From NCBI GenBank assembly GCA_922989275.2, contig OV277861.1, positions 48,585,623 to 48,649,622 on the forward strand: a stretch of DNA of 64,000 nt, written 5' to 3'. The translations under genes were made by a program, and so were the position numbers. The notes under the pieces are model-generated. The model saw nothing but the letters and a program-made list of their open reading frames with translations. It ran no database searches and was not told where the DNA came from. The DNA comes from Gari tellinella (lineage: Eukaryota; Mollusca; Bivalvia; Cardiida; Psammobiidae). Shown in pieces: positions 21,392 through 31,810 of the stretch; position 1 is the first letter of the stretch; each line of letters begins with the position of its first letter.

Positions 21392-21642
21392 TTAACCCTT
21401 TAACCAATAGCCTGTTTCTAATATTTAAGATATGTGACCTATTAAAGCAGGCTAAAAGTAAAGCAGAATGCGCCCTAGGGCACATTCTGCTTTACTTTCA
21501 GCCTGCTTTAAGTTACTTTCTGCTAGGATATAGAAAAAAATATTATGGTACATATTCATGACAGTATAAAATGGAACTATTTTCGTTGGCGGATGAATAC
21601 AATGAATGCGCTAAAAGTCGCTTCTATAAGGGAAAGGGTTAA
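21392..21642. mobile_element. Family B MITE
   Basis: The ends are TTAACCCTTTAACCAATAG and ATAAGGGAAAGGGTTAA. The full hairpin has a GCGCCCTAGGGCAC centre. Confidence 0.85.
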
Positions 21643-22120
21643 GCCTGTCTTCCGCAACTATTCTGCGAAGAAGCACAACTAATGGTAGACAGTTATTGTC
21701 TAATGCAGGCAAAACGTAATGCAGAAACCTCCTAAACTTTCGATCGAATTTTCTGACAAACGAAATTACATCAATACACTCAAACTTCAATACCTCGATT
21801 TTTTTAAGTTTGACTGACTAGTATTTCTGCTACTGGATTTGTTATAGTAATTATTCTGACCAAGTTTGGTGACGTTTGACTTTTAAGTATGACCTCTAGG
21901 GCTCAATATTTGACCTAGTGACCAACTTTTTGAACCCATGTGAGCTATTTGCTTTGACCTTGACCTAATGATTTTATTTTATCTAGTATTAGTCAAAGAA
22001 TTAATTGGGTATTGTTCATAACGTAAATAGGTATTCAGAGATGTCTAATTTTTGCTACCCTTTAGTTTGTATAACAATTGCTTTTTTTTTTTATAAATTA
22101 TCTGTAGCATTTACTAAATT
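21643..22120. repeat. TGACCTAGTGACC-type repeat piece and unassigned DNA
   Basis: Positions about 21850-22010 carry ATTCTGACCAAGTTTGGTG, GACCTCTAGGG and TTTGACCTAGTGACC. These are hallmarks of the old bivalve interspersed repeat also seen at 14881-15560. Confidence 0.5.
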
Positions 22121-22910
22121 GTCTATTCCTTGAAAACGCGTCCCTTTAGGACATCTCCTCTATTTTCTATTCCTTGAACATGTGTTCATTTTAGGACAAC
22201 ACCTATAGTTTCTATTACTTAAAAAGTGTTCCTTTAGGACAACACCTCTATTTTCTAATCCTTGAAACTATGTTCCTTTTAGGACAACATTTATAGTTTC
22301 TATTACTTGACAATGTGTTCCTTTAGGAAAACACCTCTATTTTCTATTCGTTGAGAATGTGTTACTTTAGGAAAATGTGTTCCTTTAGGACAACACCTCT
22401 ATTTTCTATTCCTTGAAAATGTGTTCCTTTAGGACAACACCTCTCTTTTCTATTCCTTGAAAATGTGGTCCTTTAGGACAACACCTCTATTTTCTATTCC
22501 TTGAAAATGTGTTACTTTAGGAAAATGTGTTCCTTTAGGACAACACATCTTTTTCTATTCCTTGAAAAGGTTTTCCTTTAGGACAACACATCTCTTTTCT
22601 ATTCCTTGAAAATGTGTTACTTTAGGACATCACCTCTATTTTCTATTCCTAGAAAAAATGCATCTACAGGACATCTCCATTATATATTTTCTGTTTAAGA
22701 AAAAGTGTGCCTCTTAGGACATCTCCTCAATCTTCAGGACATCTCCTCAATCTATTTTTTTTTCCTGGAAAAGTTGCCCCTGCAAGACATATCTAGTCCC
22801 TTCAAAAAACTCTTCTCCCTCTTTTTTCCGTTCCTGAAAATATACCGCTTCAGGATATATTCTCCACCTATTTCATATTATTGCAAGATGTGCCCCTTCA
22901 GGACATTTCT
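22121..22910. repeat. ~44-bp minisatellite
   Basis: A unit built on TATTCCTTGAAAATGTG and TCCTTTAGGACAACACC repeats more than a dozen times, clean to about 22640 and degenerate to about 22910. A few units are fused or shortened by a repeated TTACTTTAGGAAAATG piece. Confidence 0.88.
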
Positions 22911-22921
22911 CTACATAACAG

Positions 22922-23172
22922 TTACAATGGAGAATCTGTTATTCTTTCCCGTTTAAACGCAAACGTACGCAAACGCAAAGCACTAAAACGTAGAAAAGAA
23001 CAACTTTTGGACAATTCTGCTAATTCTTGTTTATCTTGGTGGCAAACAGTTTGGAGCCTGATCAGACGCCGGGTTACCCGGCGTCTGATCTGGCTCCAAA
23101 CTGTTTGCACTGCAAATAATAGTTTTAGCGTAAACGCGTTTATTGGGAAAGAATAACAGATTCTCCACTGTA
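22922..23172. mobile_element. Family A MITE
   Basis: The ends are TTACAATGGAGAATCTG and CAGATTCTCCACTGTA. The full hairpin has a CGGGTTACCCGG centre. It is a well-preserved ~250-bp copy. Confidence 0.88.
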
Positions 23173-23328
23173 GTGTTTATTTCAGTTATATATCTATAAT
23201 AATTAGGAATCCTAAAATGAGGAATTGTATAGCGACAGAATGTTGCGTCTAAATGTTGTCTCGAAAAACCACTAACAATTTCAGTGATTGACCGATTCAT
23301 TCAAATGTAACATACATGCATCACTTAA

Positions 23329-23853
23329 AGCGACTCGCAACCGGATTTAGCATTAAAAATAGTAATTTGTAAATATATGTCAAATGCCTATATAAATGGG
23401 TAAGATTTAGTTTAGGATAATAAATTATGTTAAAAAATGCATTTCAAAAAAAAAAAAAAGAAGCTCTGGTGGGATTCGAACCCGTGACCCTCCATGCGGA
23501 GACAAACATGAAAAATGAGTCAACGCCTTTACCACCTCGGCTACCAACGCTCTCTATTTATATGGTAGCGAATTAACGTACATCACTGGTGGCGATGGAT
23601 CGTACTTTAATCGGCTCGGGTTTATGTCTGAGCCCGTGTAGAGAAGCAACAACAACAACTATACCGTCAGCTGACGCTATAGAAAAACGATGGAAAATAT
23701 CTAAAAAACCCTAAGATTCGGTGACGATTCTTGAGACTTTTTTTGGACTGATCATATATTTTTAATGTCAGACGCCAAATAATGCCACACATTTGCTTTA
23801 ATTTGAGTATTTTATTTTATTTTGACAATTACACCATCCGGTTGCGAGTCCCT
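23329..23853. mobile_element. Element T3 (tRNA-Leu-like), copy 1
   Basis: The ends are AGCGACTCGCAACCGGAT and ATCCGGTTGCGAGTCCCT, each flanked by TTAA. The interior has a minus-strand tRNA-Leu-like sequence and the block CGGCTCGGGTTTATG. It matches 55165-55701 over its length. Confidence 0.85.
23465..23553 (-). tRNA. tRNA-Leu-like sequence in T3
   Basis: On the minus strand GTTGGTAGCCGAGGTGG (A box), GTCTCCGCATGGAGG (long variable arm typical of Leu) and B box GGTTCGAATCC (23482-23472) are present. The anticodon arm is distorted (TCATTTTTCATG), so function is doubtful. Confidence 0.5.
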
Positions 23854-23857
23854 TTAA

Positions 23858-24220
23858 AGACCATGGCGTAAAAGCATGCTCATGCATCGTTGGGGTTCTA
23901 GTTTCGATATCGTTACTGTTTTGCGGATACATAAACTTGCCTAGTGTCTTGAGATACGGTATCGCAGCTAGGGGGTCCGGGGCATGTTCCCCCGAGACAA
24001 TTTTTATAGATGGTCTTTTCGTGGGTTTGGGGGGGCTATTTTGCTCATTCAAAACAGGCGAAATTACTAACATAAATCTGTGCAAAAAAAATCTGCAACC
24101 ATTATTGGCTAAATTGTTTAGGGGGACCCCCCCCCGTGTTCCTACGGGCCTGCCTATCTATCTGTTATCCATTTGCCACAGGGGTTCGCTGATGAGACTA
24201 GTCTATTATCAATTATAAAT
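23858..24220. other. Unassigned sequence
   Basis: Two partly overlapping open frames here show no family features. The region is rich in G and C runs (GGGGGACCCCCCCCCG near 24120). Confidence 0.35.
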
Positions 24221-24229
24221 GATTTTTAG

Positions 24230-25070
24230 AGGGCTCTTATACGTTGACAGACTTAAGTCAGTCCCTCTTAACTGGAGCTGCTACCAATCATATGCTATTA
24301 CAACTTATTTAGAAGCATTAACTTTACTTGGACCTATAATTCAACTAACACATTTATGAAGATCTCATAGCTGTGCAATAATGTCAATTTAAAGTATAGA
24401 TGAATGATCCATGCCACTGACACTGTAAGTTGTTAGTCTAGAAATGCCTGTGAATAAATCTTGGACATAGTATAAATTTTTTAAAGACATTAAGCCAGTC
24501 CGTTCACTGATTCACCCCATTGTTAACACTAGGTGTCAAAGTACAGGTATACCGGTACATAATAGATCTAAGTAGGTTTTTCAAAGGGGTTTTACTAACC
24601 AAGCTATCAAATATTACGTGCGGGCCTCAAACGAGACGCCTGAATGATTCTTTGCCTAGACGCTAGCCGAGTAAGTGCATGGGCTCCATGCTTTGACTCA
24701 AACTTTCTATGGTGATAGGTGTTACCACCCAAACTTGGTCATGTAATGTCTTTAAAGACCTTTCCTCAGTCCATTGATGGACTATCCCCCCATTGTTCGC
24801 GATAGGCGACAAAAAGCACGAATCACAAGCTTCCACCGTGTATACCAATCTCAGTTGGTGTGAAAGAACAGGTAACTAATCTCAAGTTGTCTTGAGAGGC
24901 CCTCACATACTCACGCTCAAGGTTTTTTTTCAATGTGTTTTACTAATCAAACTAACAAATTTAAGGTCCGGGCCTCACATGAAACGCTTGGATGAGTAGT
25001 TCCCTAGACAAGATAGCAGTAAGGACAAAACTTACACATGGCTGCATGCTTTGATAGCTTGTTAGGTGTA
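24230..25070. repeat. Degenerate tandem/inverted repeat (R24)
   Basis: A unit with TTTTACTAACCAAGC, GGGCCTCA and ATGAAACGC recurs at about 24571 and 24918. An inverted relative lies at 31465-31800 with matching CCATTGAAAAAAAATC and GTGAGGCCCGTACC words. Confidence 0.6.
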
Positions 25071-26340
25071 TTGACCGAAAGGTCGTCAGGAGATGTATTT
25101 AACGTTCAAATAAAATGGACACTCTTTAGAGAGATATAACATTTACTTTTCTTAATCTCAGACTCTGGCTGCTTCCGGTAGTTGATTCACGGGATGAAAG
25201 TTGTAGATGAACATGCTGTTTAGTCTTGTTGGTTGAGATCATTACAGTTTAAGGCTTTATATACTAGGCCAAACTGCCAACGCAACACCTCCGAGTTCCC
25301 TTCTATTTTCATATCAGAGCTGGTGTTTTAAATCGATGGAAAAATTGACACAAAATTTTTAAATGTTTTCAATTGTGTCCTCAAAGTTGTTAATATTGGC
25401 AACGAATTTTCATTGACACTTCTGACGAATAATAACCATCTATCCAAACGTATCGCTAATTTCTGGTTAACATTCCCTATTGAAAATGAATTGGAATGAG
25501 ATTTCTGAAAACTTGTTTTCACAAAATTCCATATTTGGGACCAAATGCCAATTCATTTTGTTTTTGTTTACCAAGAGTATTGTCCATTGATCACTCTATG
25601 AATTGCAGAAGAAATCTATTCAGGATATGCACACAATACAGAATTGACCATTCTAACTTAAGTCAAGACATGTTTAACATTGGAAGTAATGGGAATATCC
25701 GGGGCGTTGCGCTGGAAGTTTGGCTTAGTATTTAACGATAAGGAAATTCATGACATTGTGTACTGATAGTGATAAAAAAATCGGGACTGAATTTTAAAAA
25801 TTGATCAGTAGTGAGTACTGTCACTGTGTATTGATTTTAGCAATGTCAAACGCCGAAAGGGGGCGTGGCCTTCGGGGATCTCATTAATATGCATGACTCA
25901 ATGGCTTCCAACCCAACAATACACGTATTTTTTTTTGGGGGGGGGGGGGGGGACTTAAACTCCCTTTTATTATAGCAAGATCGGGATCAAACTACAAGAA
26001 ATAGCATTCTGAATGATTAAGTTAACTGGAAATAAGTTTACCAAGAGGCCACTTGAAGTTTTCAATACTTAAAAACTGACGGAAAAAAAGTAAAATGCGA
26101 CATTTATATATAATACAGAGTATTGAAAAAACGATTTCTGAGACACAAATTGGCTCATTTTATTTTTTCCTTTTATGTTAAAGTGTTGAATTTTAACATC
26201 ATATGTTGGTGTGTTTTTTTTTTATACATGTTTAGGTCAAGATCTACCCATTAACCACAAAATATCCCTGAAATTGTTTTTTAAAAAAAATCCTTTGGCA
26301 TTGCTATTGATTTGAAAAAAAATTATATTGAGACTGAATG
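25071..26340. other. Unassigned intron 1 sequence
   Basis: No coding signal is convincing. A T8G16 run lies at about 25929-25955. The rest is AT-rich. Confidence 0.4.
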
Positions 26341-26355
26341 AATAAGACAACAAAC

Positions 26356-26401
26356 CTGCAAACACGGCCACCAAAACAATCCCGGCAATAAGTTTCCACA
26401 T
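26356..26401 (-). CDS. Exon 1 of the Shisa-like gene (start and signal peptide)
   Basis: ATG at 26401-26399 opens MWKLIAGIVLVAVFAG, a textbook signal peptide: one basic residue, then a hydrophobic run ending in small residues. The donor is CAG/GTTTGTTG. It ends at phase 1, which fits exon 2 exactly. A 14.2-kb intron follows, so the link rests on phase and on the lack of a signal peptide in exon 2. Confidence 0.72.
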
Positions 26402-26475
26402 TTTGTTTCGCTTCTTATCGACTTGATATCACTCTATGCGTTTTTCGTTGTTCAAGTGTACTGGTTGGTCTACAC

Positions 26476-26490
26476 ACGTTATATATGAAA
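26476..26490 (-). promoter_or_regulatory. Possible TATA box of the Shisa-like gene
   Basis: On the minus strand ATATATAA lies about 80 bases before the ATG (26486-26479), a plausible distance for a short 5' UTR. Confidence 0.3.
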
Positions 26491-26524
26491 AATGTAGCGC
26501 ATGTAACGAGGGGCACACATAATT

Positions 26525-26739
26525 GTTAACGCTTATCATTTTGTGATATCGTCTGCTTTGAAATTGTCGTCTGCAAAATTATTTAAATTACGATTTACAT
26601 TTTTTTCAAGCAAAGAAATATAAAGACGAGTGTCAAAAAGTTTGGATTCAGATCAGAGGCCGCTTTGCGTGGCGTTTGATATGGATCCAAACTGTTTGCA
26701 AAAAACAATGATGTCGCGATCAGCAGGCAAAGGGTTAAA
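26525..26739. mobile_element. Family E MITE upstream of the Shisa-like gene
   Basis: The ends are TTGTTAACGCTTATC and GGCAAAGGGTTAAAA. Hairpin arms are AAGTTTGGATTCAGATCAG and TATGGATCCAAACTG. It begins about 125 bases upstream of the start codon. Confidence 0.7.
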
Positions 26740-26822
26740 AAGATACCGTAAAAATAAAAAAAATGACACACATTGAATAATTGCTGTAAGTACCCTGAAA
26801 TTTAAACTAATTGCTTTTTGTT

Positions 26823-27192
26823 ATACAACGCTCCCTCTCTACAACGACAACCAATGGGAGACACAGATTGTGCGCGTTGTTCGGAGGGAGTCGTTATAGT
26901 GAGGGAAAATTTTGACTTGGCTTACAGTTGCAAACAGCTTGAATCCAGATCAGAAGCCGCGTAACGCGGCGTCTGATCTAGATTCAAGCTGTTTGTCACT
27001 CGTCATTATATTTATTCTATCAAAATCTCCAGCTATATGTAAATTTGAGAAAAAACAGCAGACGCCAATTTTAATCAAACGATATTACAGCAGTAAAAGC
27101 GTTAGACATAATTGTTCCGTGTAGGGAACTGCGAAAAGGGTCGTTGTAAGGAGGGAGTCGTTGTTGGGAGGGCCGTTGTAGAGATAAAACAC
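26823..27192. mobile_element. Family D MITE
   Basis: The ends are TACAACGCTCCCTCTC and GTAGAGATAAAACACTA (worn). The hairpin is well kept, with GAATCCAGATCAG arms and a CGCGTAACGCG centre. Confidence 0.8.
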
Positions 27193-27224
27193 TAGTATTC
27201 CTACTATACTTGCAAACTGAATTT

Positions 27225-27300
27225 AAAACAGTGTAGATCCTGATCAGACTGCTCACATGGGAGCAGTCTGAGCAGGGTCTACACTGTTTCCTGATTTCTG
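27225..27300. repeat. Family F hairpin
   Basis: Arms GTGTAGATCCTGATCAGAC and AGTCTGAGCAGGGTCTACAC enclose TGCTCACATGGGAGC. Confidence 0.6.
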
Positions 27301-27876
27301 TTTGTCCCAATATTAAGTTTTTTTTTTTTTTTATTCTTTTCACAACGGCAATTCACACTTATAGAAGTTGGCGACCATGGGAAAGCTTGAGCAGAGAGAT
27401 CTATGCTTAAAGATCACTTGTATTTGATTGTTTGACCTTTCTAGCCGGATCCCATTGCATTGTACATGTATAATTAAGATACTTATGGAACGCCGAGTCT
27501 TTCGACGTGTAATTAGAATACAAAAATGTTCGAAACTCGTGTTCATATCTCTTATGTCAAATCGCCGAATTTCTAAATTTAAGCTGATATTTTTTTTTAT
27601 AGTTATTCAGACCGTTAAATTTGACAGAGAAAGGGTTAAAATATATCCTTATTTTGAGGTCATTGCGAAGTTCTTAATAAAAAGTGGTTGTTTGAGAAGG
27701 CAACTTTATTATGGACCCATGCTTAATAATAATAATCATTATTATGGACCCAGGTTCTGATTGGTTTAATCTAATACCTGCAAATAGATGTTTGCTGCTA
27801 GCTAAAAACAATTCAAAATCTCAATTGTTGGATTGTCCGACTATGAAGCGAAGTATGTTTCGGTATGATTTACTCC
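27301..27876. other. Unassigned sequence
   Basis: A T16 run lies near 27320, and a doubled ATTATGGACCCA appears at 27709 and 27741. No gene is supported. Confidence 0.4.
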
Positions 27877-28112
27877 TTAACCCTTTCACTGTCGAATGAC
27901 GTCATAATGCGCATTTTCAAACAGTTTTGATCCTGATCAGATGCCGCGTGACGCGGCGTCTGATCAAGATCAAAACTGTTTGCCACTTTTTTTTAAATAA
28001 CGTCAGTTATACTGCCTTAAATGAAACTTTGAAACGATGTTGCAGACAACAATATTGAAGCAAATTACAATATGAGAGTGTGTGTGTGTGTGGGGGGGGG
28101 GGGGTAAAAACC
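27877..28112. mobile_element. Family E MITE
   Basis: The left end is TTAACCCTTTCACTGTCG, with TGACGTCA at 27897-27904. The hairpin is complete, with TTTTGATCCTGATCAG arms and a CGCGTGACGCG centre. The right end carries GT and G runs before GGGGTAAAAA. Confidence 0.82.
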
Positions 28113-28154
28113 TCACGATAAATTTGACCAAGACTTGACGTCAACAATTCTAAA

Positions 28155-28262
28155 TGGTTGTCGTTTGCTTTTATTTCTCAGATGGTAGAGTTTGGGTATT
28201 TTGCTTTAAGAAATATTGAAATTAGTGGCATACAGTTTGAATCCCGATCAGACGCCGAATAA
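28155..28262. repeat. Family E fragment
   Basis: GTCGTTTGCTTTTATTTCTC and GTTTGAATCCCGATCAGACG are the family's left body and one hairpin arm. The rest is missing. Confidence 0.5.
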
Positions 28263-28462
28263 TCAGTTTCCATACAGTTTCTTCTTGGTATTAAATTCAT
28301 CGTTAATTTGTTCTGAAAAGTTGTGATTTTCTTCATTTAGTTGCATTACCTTTGCGTTAAGTGTCATTCATACGAAAAAACGTCTTCTTTACTGTAGTAT
28401 GAACATCGCTGAAGAAAGGTGACTGCTTCATGCAGAAAAAGATAATATAGAAAGCCCCAACA

Positions 28463-28676
28463 AACCCCTTCACTGTCATGACGTCATCAGTTTTAAAATA
28501 AATTGTCGTCTGCTTTTATGTCTCAAAATTAATTTTTAAGTAATTTTTTACTTAGAAAATATTAAAGGGGTAATTAAACAGCTTGGATGTTGATCAGACG
28601 CCGCGTTACGCGGCGTCTGATCAAGATCCAAACTGTTTAAATAATTAGTTCACTCGGGGTAAGGCAGTGAATGGGT
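28463..28676. mobile_element. Family E MITE
   Basis: The ends are AACCCCTTCACTGTC and GGGGTAAGGCAGTGAATGGG. TGACGTCA is at 28479-28486. The hairpin centre is CGCGTTACGCG. Confidence 0.8.
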
Positions 28677-29093
28677 GTTTTCTTGTGAGTGATCGTTTGA
28701 TACAATATTGACTGTCAAATGATAACAGCACACTGCATAGATAAGAACCCCGATTACACAGGACCGTATCCCTGTGCCCCTCTGATATATTATTTTTCGA
28801 AAATGACCCAGCACCGATAGCTATAGTTCTTTAACCCCTGGTAGGGCTTGTCACGTACATGTATTATCTGCAAACATATTTAATTCTGATAAGACGCATA
28901 TGAACTTGGTGTTTGATCAGGCTCAAAACTATTTGCCACTTATGTAGACGTTTTGTGAGTAAAAAGGCGTTTAATTTATTTATGAGAGATAACAGCAGAC
29001 GACAAAGTTTTAAACATGCATCATTCTGATAGAAAATGCGTATAGTTTTGAAAACTGCGTGTAAATGGCGAATTCATGCATTGCACAGTGTGC
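28677..29093. repeat. Unassigned DNA with a family E fragment
   Basis: Positions 28860-29020 contain a worn hairpin (TTTAATTCTGATAAGACG, GTTTGATCAGGCTC) and ACAGCAGACGACAAAG. The rest is unassigned. Confidence 0.45.
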
Positions 29094-29342
29094 TACAGTG
29101 GAGAATCTGTTATTCTTTCCCAATAAACGCGTTTACGCTAAATTTATTATTTCCATTGCAAACAGTTTGGAGCCAGATCAGACGCCGGGTAACCCAGCGT
29201 CTGATCAGGCTCCAAACTGTTTGCCACCAAGATAAACATGAATTATCAGAATTGTCAAAAAGTTGTACTTTTCTACGTTTTAGTTTTTTGCGTTTGCGTA
29301 CGTTTGCGTTTAAACGGGAAAGAATAACAGATTCTCTACTGT
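29094..29342. mobile_element. Family A MITE
   Basis: The ends are CTACAGTGGAGAATCTG and CAGATTCTCTACTGTA. The full hairpin has a CGGGTAACCCAG centre. It is in opposite orientation to 22922-23172. Confidence 0.88.
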
Positions 29343-29351
29343 ATTCACACA

Positions 29352-29525
29352 CTTAACCCATTCACTGCCATGACGTCATCAACTTTAAAACAATTGTCGT
29401 CTGCTTTATTTATCAAATTTAAATTTAAAACAGATACATGTATCACTCAAGAGATACTGAGTGTCGCGGCGTCTGAATAGGATCCACATAACTATTGTAC
29501 TCTGGGTAAGGCAGTGTAGGGGTTA
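29352..29525. mobile_element. Family E MITE, degraded
   Basis: The ends are TTAACCCATTCACTGCC and AAGGCAGTGTAGGGGTTAA. TGACGTCA is at 29371-29378. One hairpin arm is lost. Confidence 0.65.
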
Positions 29526-29669
29526 ACAATGGCTGCATTATGTACATGTATGTATTTACAGAAAACACTTGTTGTATCCCATAGATGACACTATAGATGT
29601 GCATTGTTACACCTTTAAATTATTCTTCAACACTGTTAGGACTGTCAAAATTGAGACCAGGCTCCGAGG

Positions 29670-29806
29670 TTATAAAGCTTTTGACTTGAGTCTAAACTCG
29701 TTCCCAAGCATTTGATTGGTCAGATTTGAGCCTATGTTCAAAACTGATCAATCAAATGCTTGGGAACACACTCAGACTTAACTAAAACGCTTTATAACAG
29801 CTTCGA
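29670..29806. repeat. Family I palindromic element
   Basis: Arms GTTATAAAGC, GAGTCTAA and CAAGCATTTGATTGGTC recur inverted, meeting at TTGAGCCTATGTTCAA. It pairs with the copy at 4255-4397. Confidence 0.75.
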
Positions 29807-30049
29807 TTCAAATCGAACGCAAACCTATTTCTATCATGTGCATGTAAGTGTTGTTTCATTATCACGGAGAGCCTGCGTCGTTTTTGTTTGTGTTTAGGTT
29901 ATTTATTTTTGTAAGACAACATTTCTCAATAGCATTACTACCTAAGGTAACCATTTGAAAACCTATGAGCTATATATCGAGTACAAATATAAAAAAGAAA
30001 AATTAGTTGGTTGCTTAATCCTTTTAAGGTCAACACTTATCCTGAGAGT
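29807..30049. other. Unassigned sequence
   Basis: Nothing recognisable was found. Confidence 0.35.
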
Positions 30050-30252
30050 TTTACCCCTTCATCGCCCGCTTCAAAATAGTTGTCTGCAAGATCGTGTCAA
30101 TGTTTGAATTAAAACCGTATGACTGACTTAATTTAGAAAAACGAGTGTCAAACAGTTTTGATTCTGATCAGACGCCGCGTGACGCGGCGTCTGACCAGGA
30201 TCAAAACTGTTGCCAAGTCGAATCTGGCATCATTTACAGTGAAAGCGTTTAC
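30050..30252. mobile_element. Family E MITE
   Basis: Left TTACCCCTTCATCGCC is followed by a full hairpin with GTTTTGATTCTGATCAG arms and a CGCGTGACGCG centre. The right end is AGTGAAAGCG. Confidence 0.75.
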
Positions 30253-30481
30253 ACGTGTATTAAAAAATTATAAATTATAAAATCATTGTCACAAAATGTA
30301 TGAAATAAAGACTGTACGTAGAGAACGATGACTGTACAAGGTTGCAGTTCATTCATATACACGCCTGTATCTTGGTGCATTTCTGATTAGTCCAAATAAT
30401 CAAGGGGCATCATTATCATTGTATTTATCATCAGTCATTTATCTGGCAAATCTGGCTTTCAAAAAACGCACACTGATATCG

Positions 30482-30722
30482 TTACAGTAGAAAAACTATT
30501 ATTCTTTCCCGTTTAAACGCAAACGCAACGCGAAATAAATTAACTAAAATAAAAAAAAAATTAATGCAATTTTGGGACATTTATAATGATTTGTTTTAAT
30601 CCGAGTGACAAACAGTTTGGAGCTAGAGCAGACGCCGGGTTACCAGACTCAAAACTGTTTGCATTGGAATTAGTTTTAGCATGAACATGTTTATTAGGGG
30701 AAATAACGTTTTCTCCACTATA
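30482..30722. mobile_element. Family A MITE
   Basis: The ends are TTACAGTAGAAAAACTA and CGTTTTCTCCACTATA. The hairpin is shortened on its right arm (GGGTTACCAGACTC). Confidence 0.8.
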
Positions 30723-30819
30723 CTCCTTACAACGACAAATATCCTAGTCTATTGTTCAATAATAAAGTAAACACATTATGAAAAAAGTTTCAGCTCGGTA
30801 CAATTTCTGACTTTAATAA

Positions 30820-30997
30820 ACAGTTTTCTATTACGACCACTAAATTGTGTTAATCATTAGGTGTTTACGACAAGAAACTGATGCTTAAAGCAAGGTGACA
30901 GGTACATGTACCGTCATCTTGCTAAAGTGATAAGCTGTCACCTGTATTTTATACAACAAATTAGCCTTCTTTTTAGTGGTCATAAAAGAGAGGTTTC
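30820..30997. mobile_element. Family C MITE
   Basis: Left AAACAGTTTTCTATTACG and right GTGGTCATAAAAGAGAGG. Hairpin arms are CTTAAAGCAAGGTGACAGG and CGTCATCTTGC. Confidence 0.7.
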
Positions 30998-31185
30998 GCA
31001 TGTACGACCACTTAATAGTGTTAATTACTAGGTATTTTCTACTGCTTAAAGCAAGGTAACAGTAAAACAGAAAGCTCCTTTAGGAGCTTTCTGTTTTACT
31101 GTCACATTGCTTTAAGCTGTCACCTGTCTTTTATGCAGTTATAAGCGTTCGTTGTAGTTGACGTACACGTAATAGAGAGGTGTAA
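30998..31185. mobile_element. Family C MITE adjacent to the previous copy
   Basis: GTACGACCACTTAATAGTG opens it. The hairpin has GCTTAAAGCAAGGTAACAG arms and a GCTCCTTTAGGAGC centre. GTAATAGAGAGGTGTAAC closes it. Confidence 0.75.
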
Positions 31186-31464
31186 CTTTATGTTGGTTGC
31201 ATAAAAAATACAATCGCCGGCAAACATTTTAAACGAAGCTAATAATAAACTGATGTAATAACAGTCCGTGATAAATCTAAAATAGCATAAATTGATGGCA
31301 TAAAGAACGTACATGTAGGCATAACATGTTCAAATGAAGAGTGGTTAGACAACAGAATTTCTCAATAGTAATAATTAAAACAATTGTTTTACAAATATGG
31401 ATGAGAATATCTTAAAATTCAGCTTTGTCTGCTATGTTTTTTTGCCTTATTTAGACGAACTTAA
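31186..31464. other. Unassigned sequence
   Basis: No signal recognised. Confidence 0.35.
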
Positions 31465-31810
31465 GGCATTTCCTGACCTACTTTCGGTGGTAACATCATA
31501 CCAGGTATAAAAGCATGCAGCCCTGTGCGAGTTATACAGTTACTGTCATGTTGTCTAGGGATATACTCATTGAAGCGTCTCATGTGAGGCCCGTACCTTG
31601 AATTTATTAGTTTGGTTAGTAAAACCCATTGAAAAAAAATCTTGAGTGTGAGTATGTCAGGGCCTCTCTAGACAAGTTGAGATTAGTGACATTGGCTAAG
31701 CACACTTGCCTCCTGCTTTACAGTTACTTTCACGCCTACTGAGAACAATGGGGGTAGTCCATCAAAGGACCGAGGAAATGTCTTTAAAGCACCACGGAGA
31801 GATAATGCAA
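31465..31810. repeat. R24-type repeat, inverted copy
   Basis: It matches 24650-25070 in reverse complement. Shared words include AAGCATGCAGCC, GGCCTCTCTAGACAAGTTGA and AGTCCATCAAAGGACCGAGG. Confidence 0.6.

Larger units (their letters stand above)
4139..26401 (-). other. Spliced gene: Shisa/CYYR1-like cysteine-rich single-pass membrane protein
   Basis: Four exons on the minus strand (26401-26356, 12134-11933, 10413-10280, 4227-4139) join to a 156-residue protein. All introns are GT/AG and the frame carries through junctions of phase 1, 2 and 1. Residues 1-16 form a signal peptide. Residues 17-82 hold eight cysteines (24, 25, 41, 45, 46, 57, 58, 74). Residues 84-100 are a membrane segment, and residues 101-111 contain nine cysteines, likely palmitoylated. 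The cytoplasmic tail ends in nine glutamines and YGYDHK. This order matches the broad Shisa/CYYR1/VOPP1 type of small adaptors, which commonly bind trafficking or ubiquitin-ligase partners. The specific role is unknown, and assignment within that group is by architecture only. Introns of about 14.2, 1.5 and 6.1 kb are packed with transposons. Confidence 0.78.

Noticed and set aside
22922..23172. Recurring 60-100 residue frames rich in Arg, Leu and QTVW inside family A copies (also 29094, 34971, 43519, 48449, 50702)
   Set aside because: They read through the hairpin on both strands of the same DNA, and exist because the palindrome is stop-free, not because of a protein. They have no conserved start and vary in length between copies.
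23937..24218. 93-codon plus-strand frame
   Set aside because: Low-complexity composition from G and C runs and no recognisable motif.
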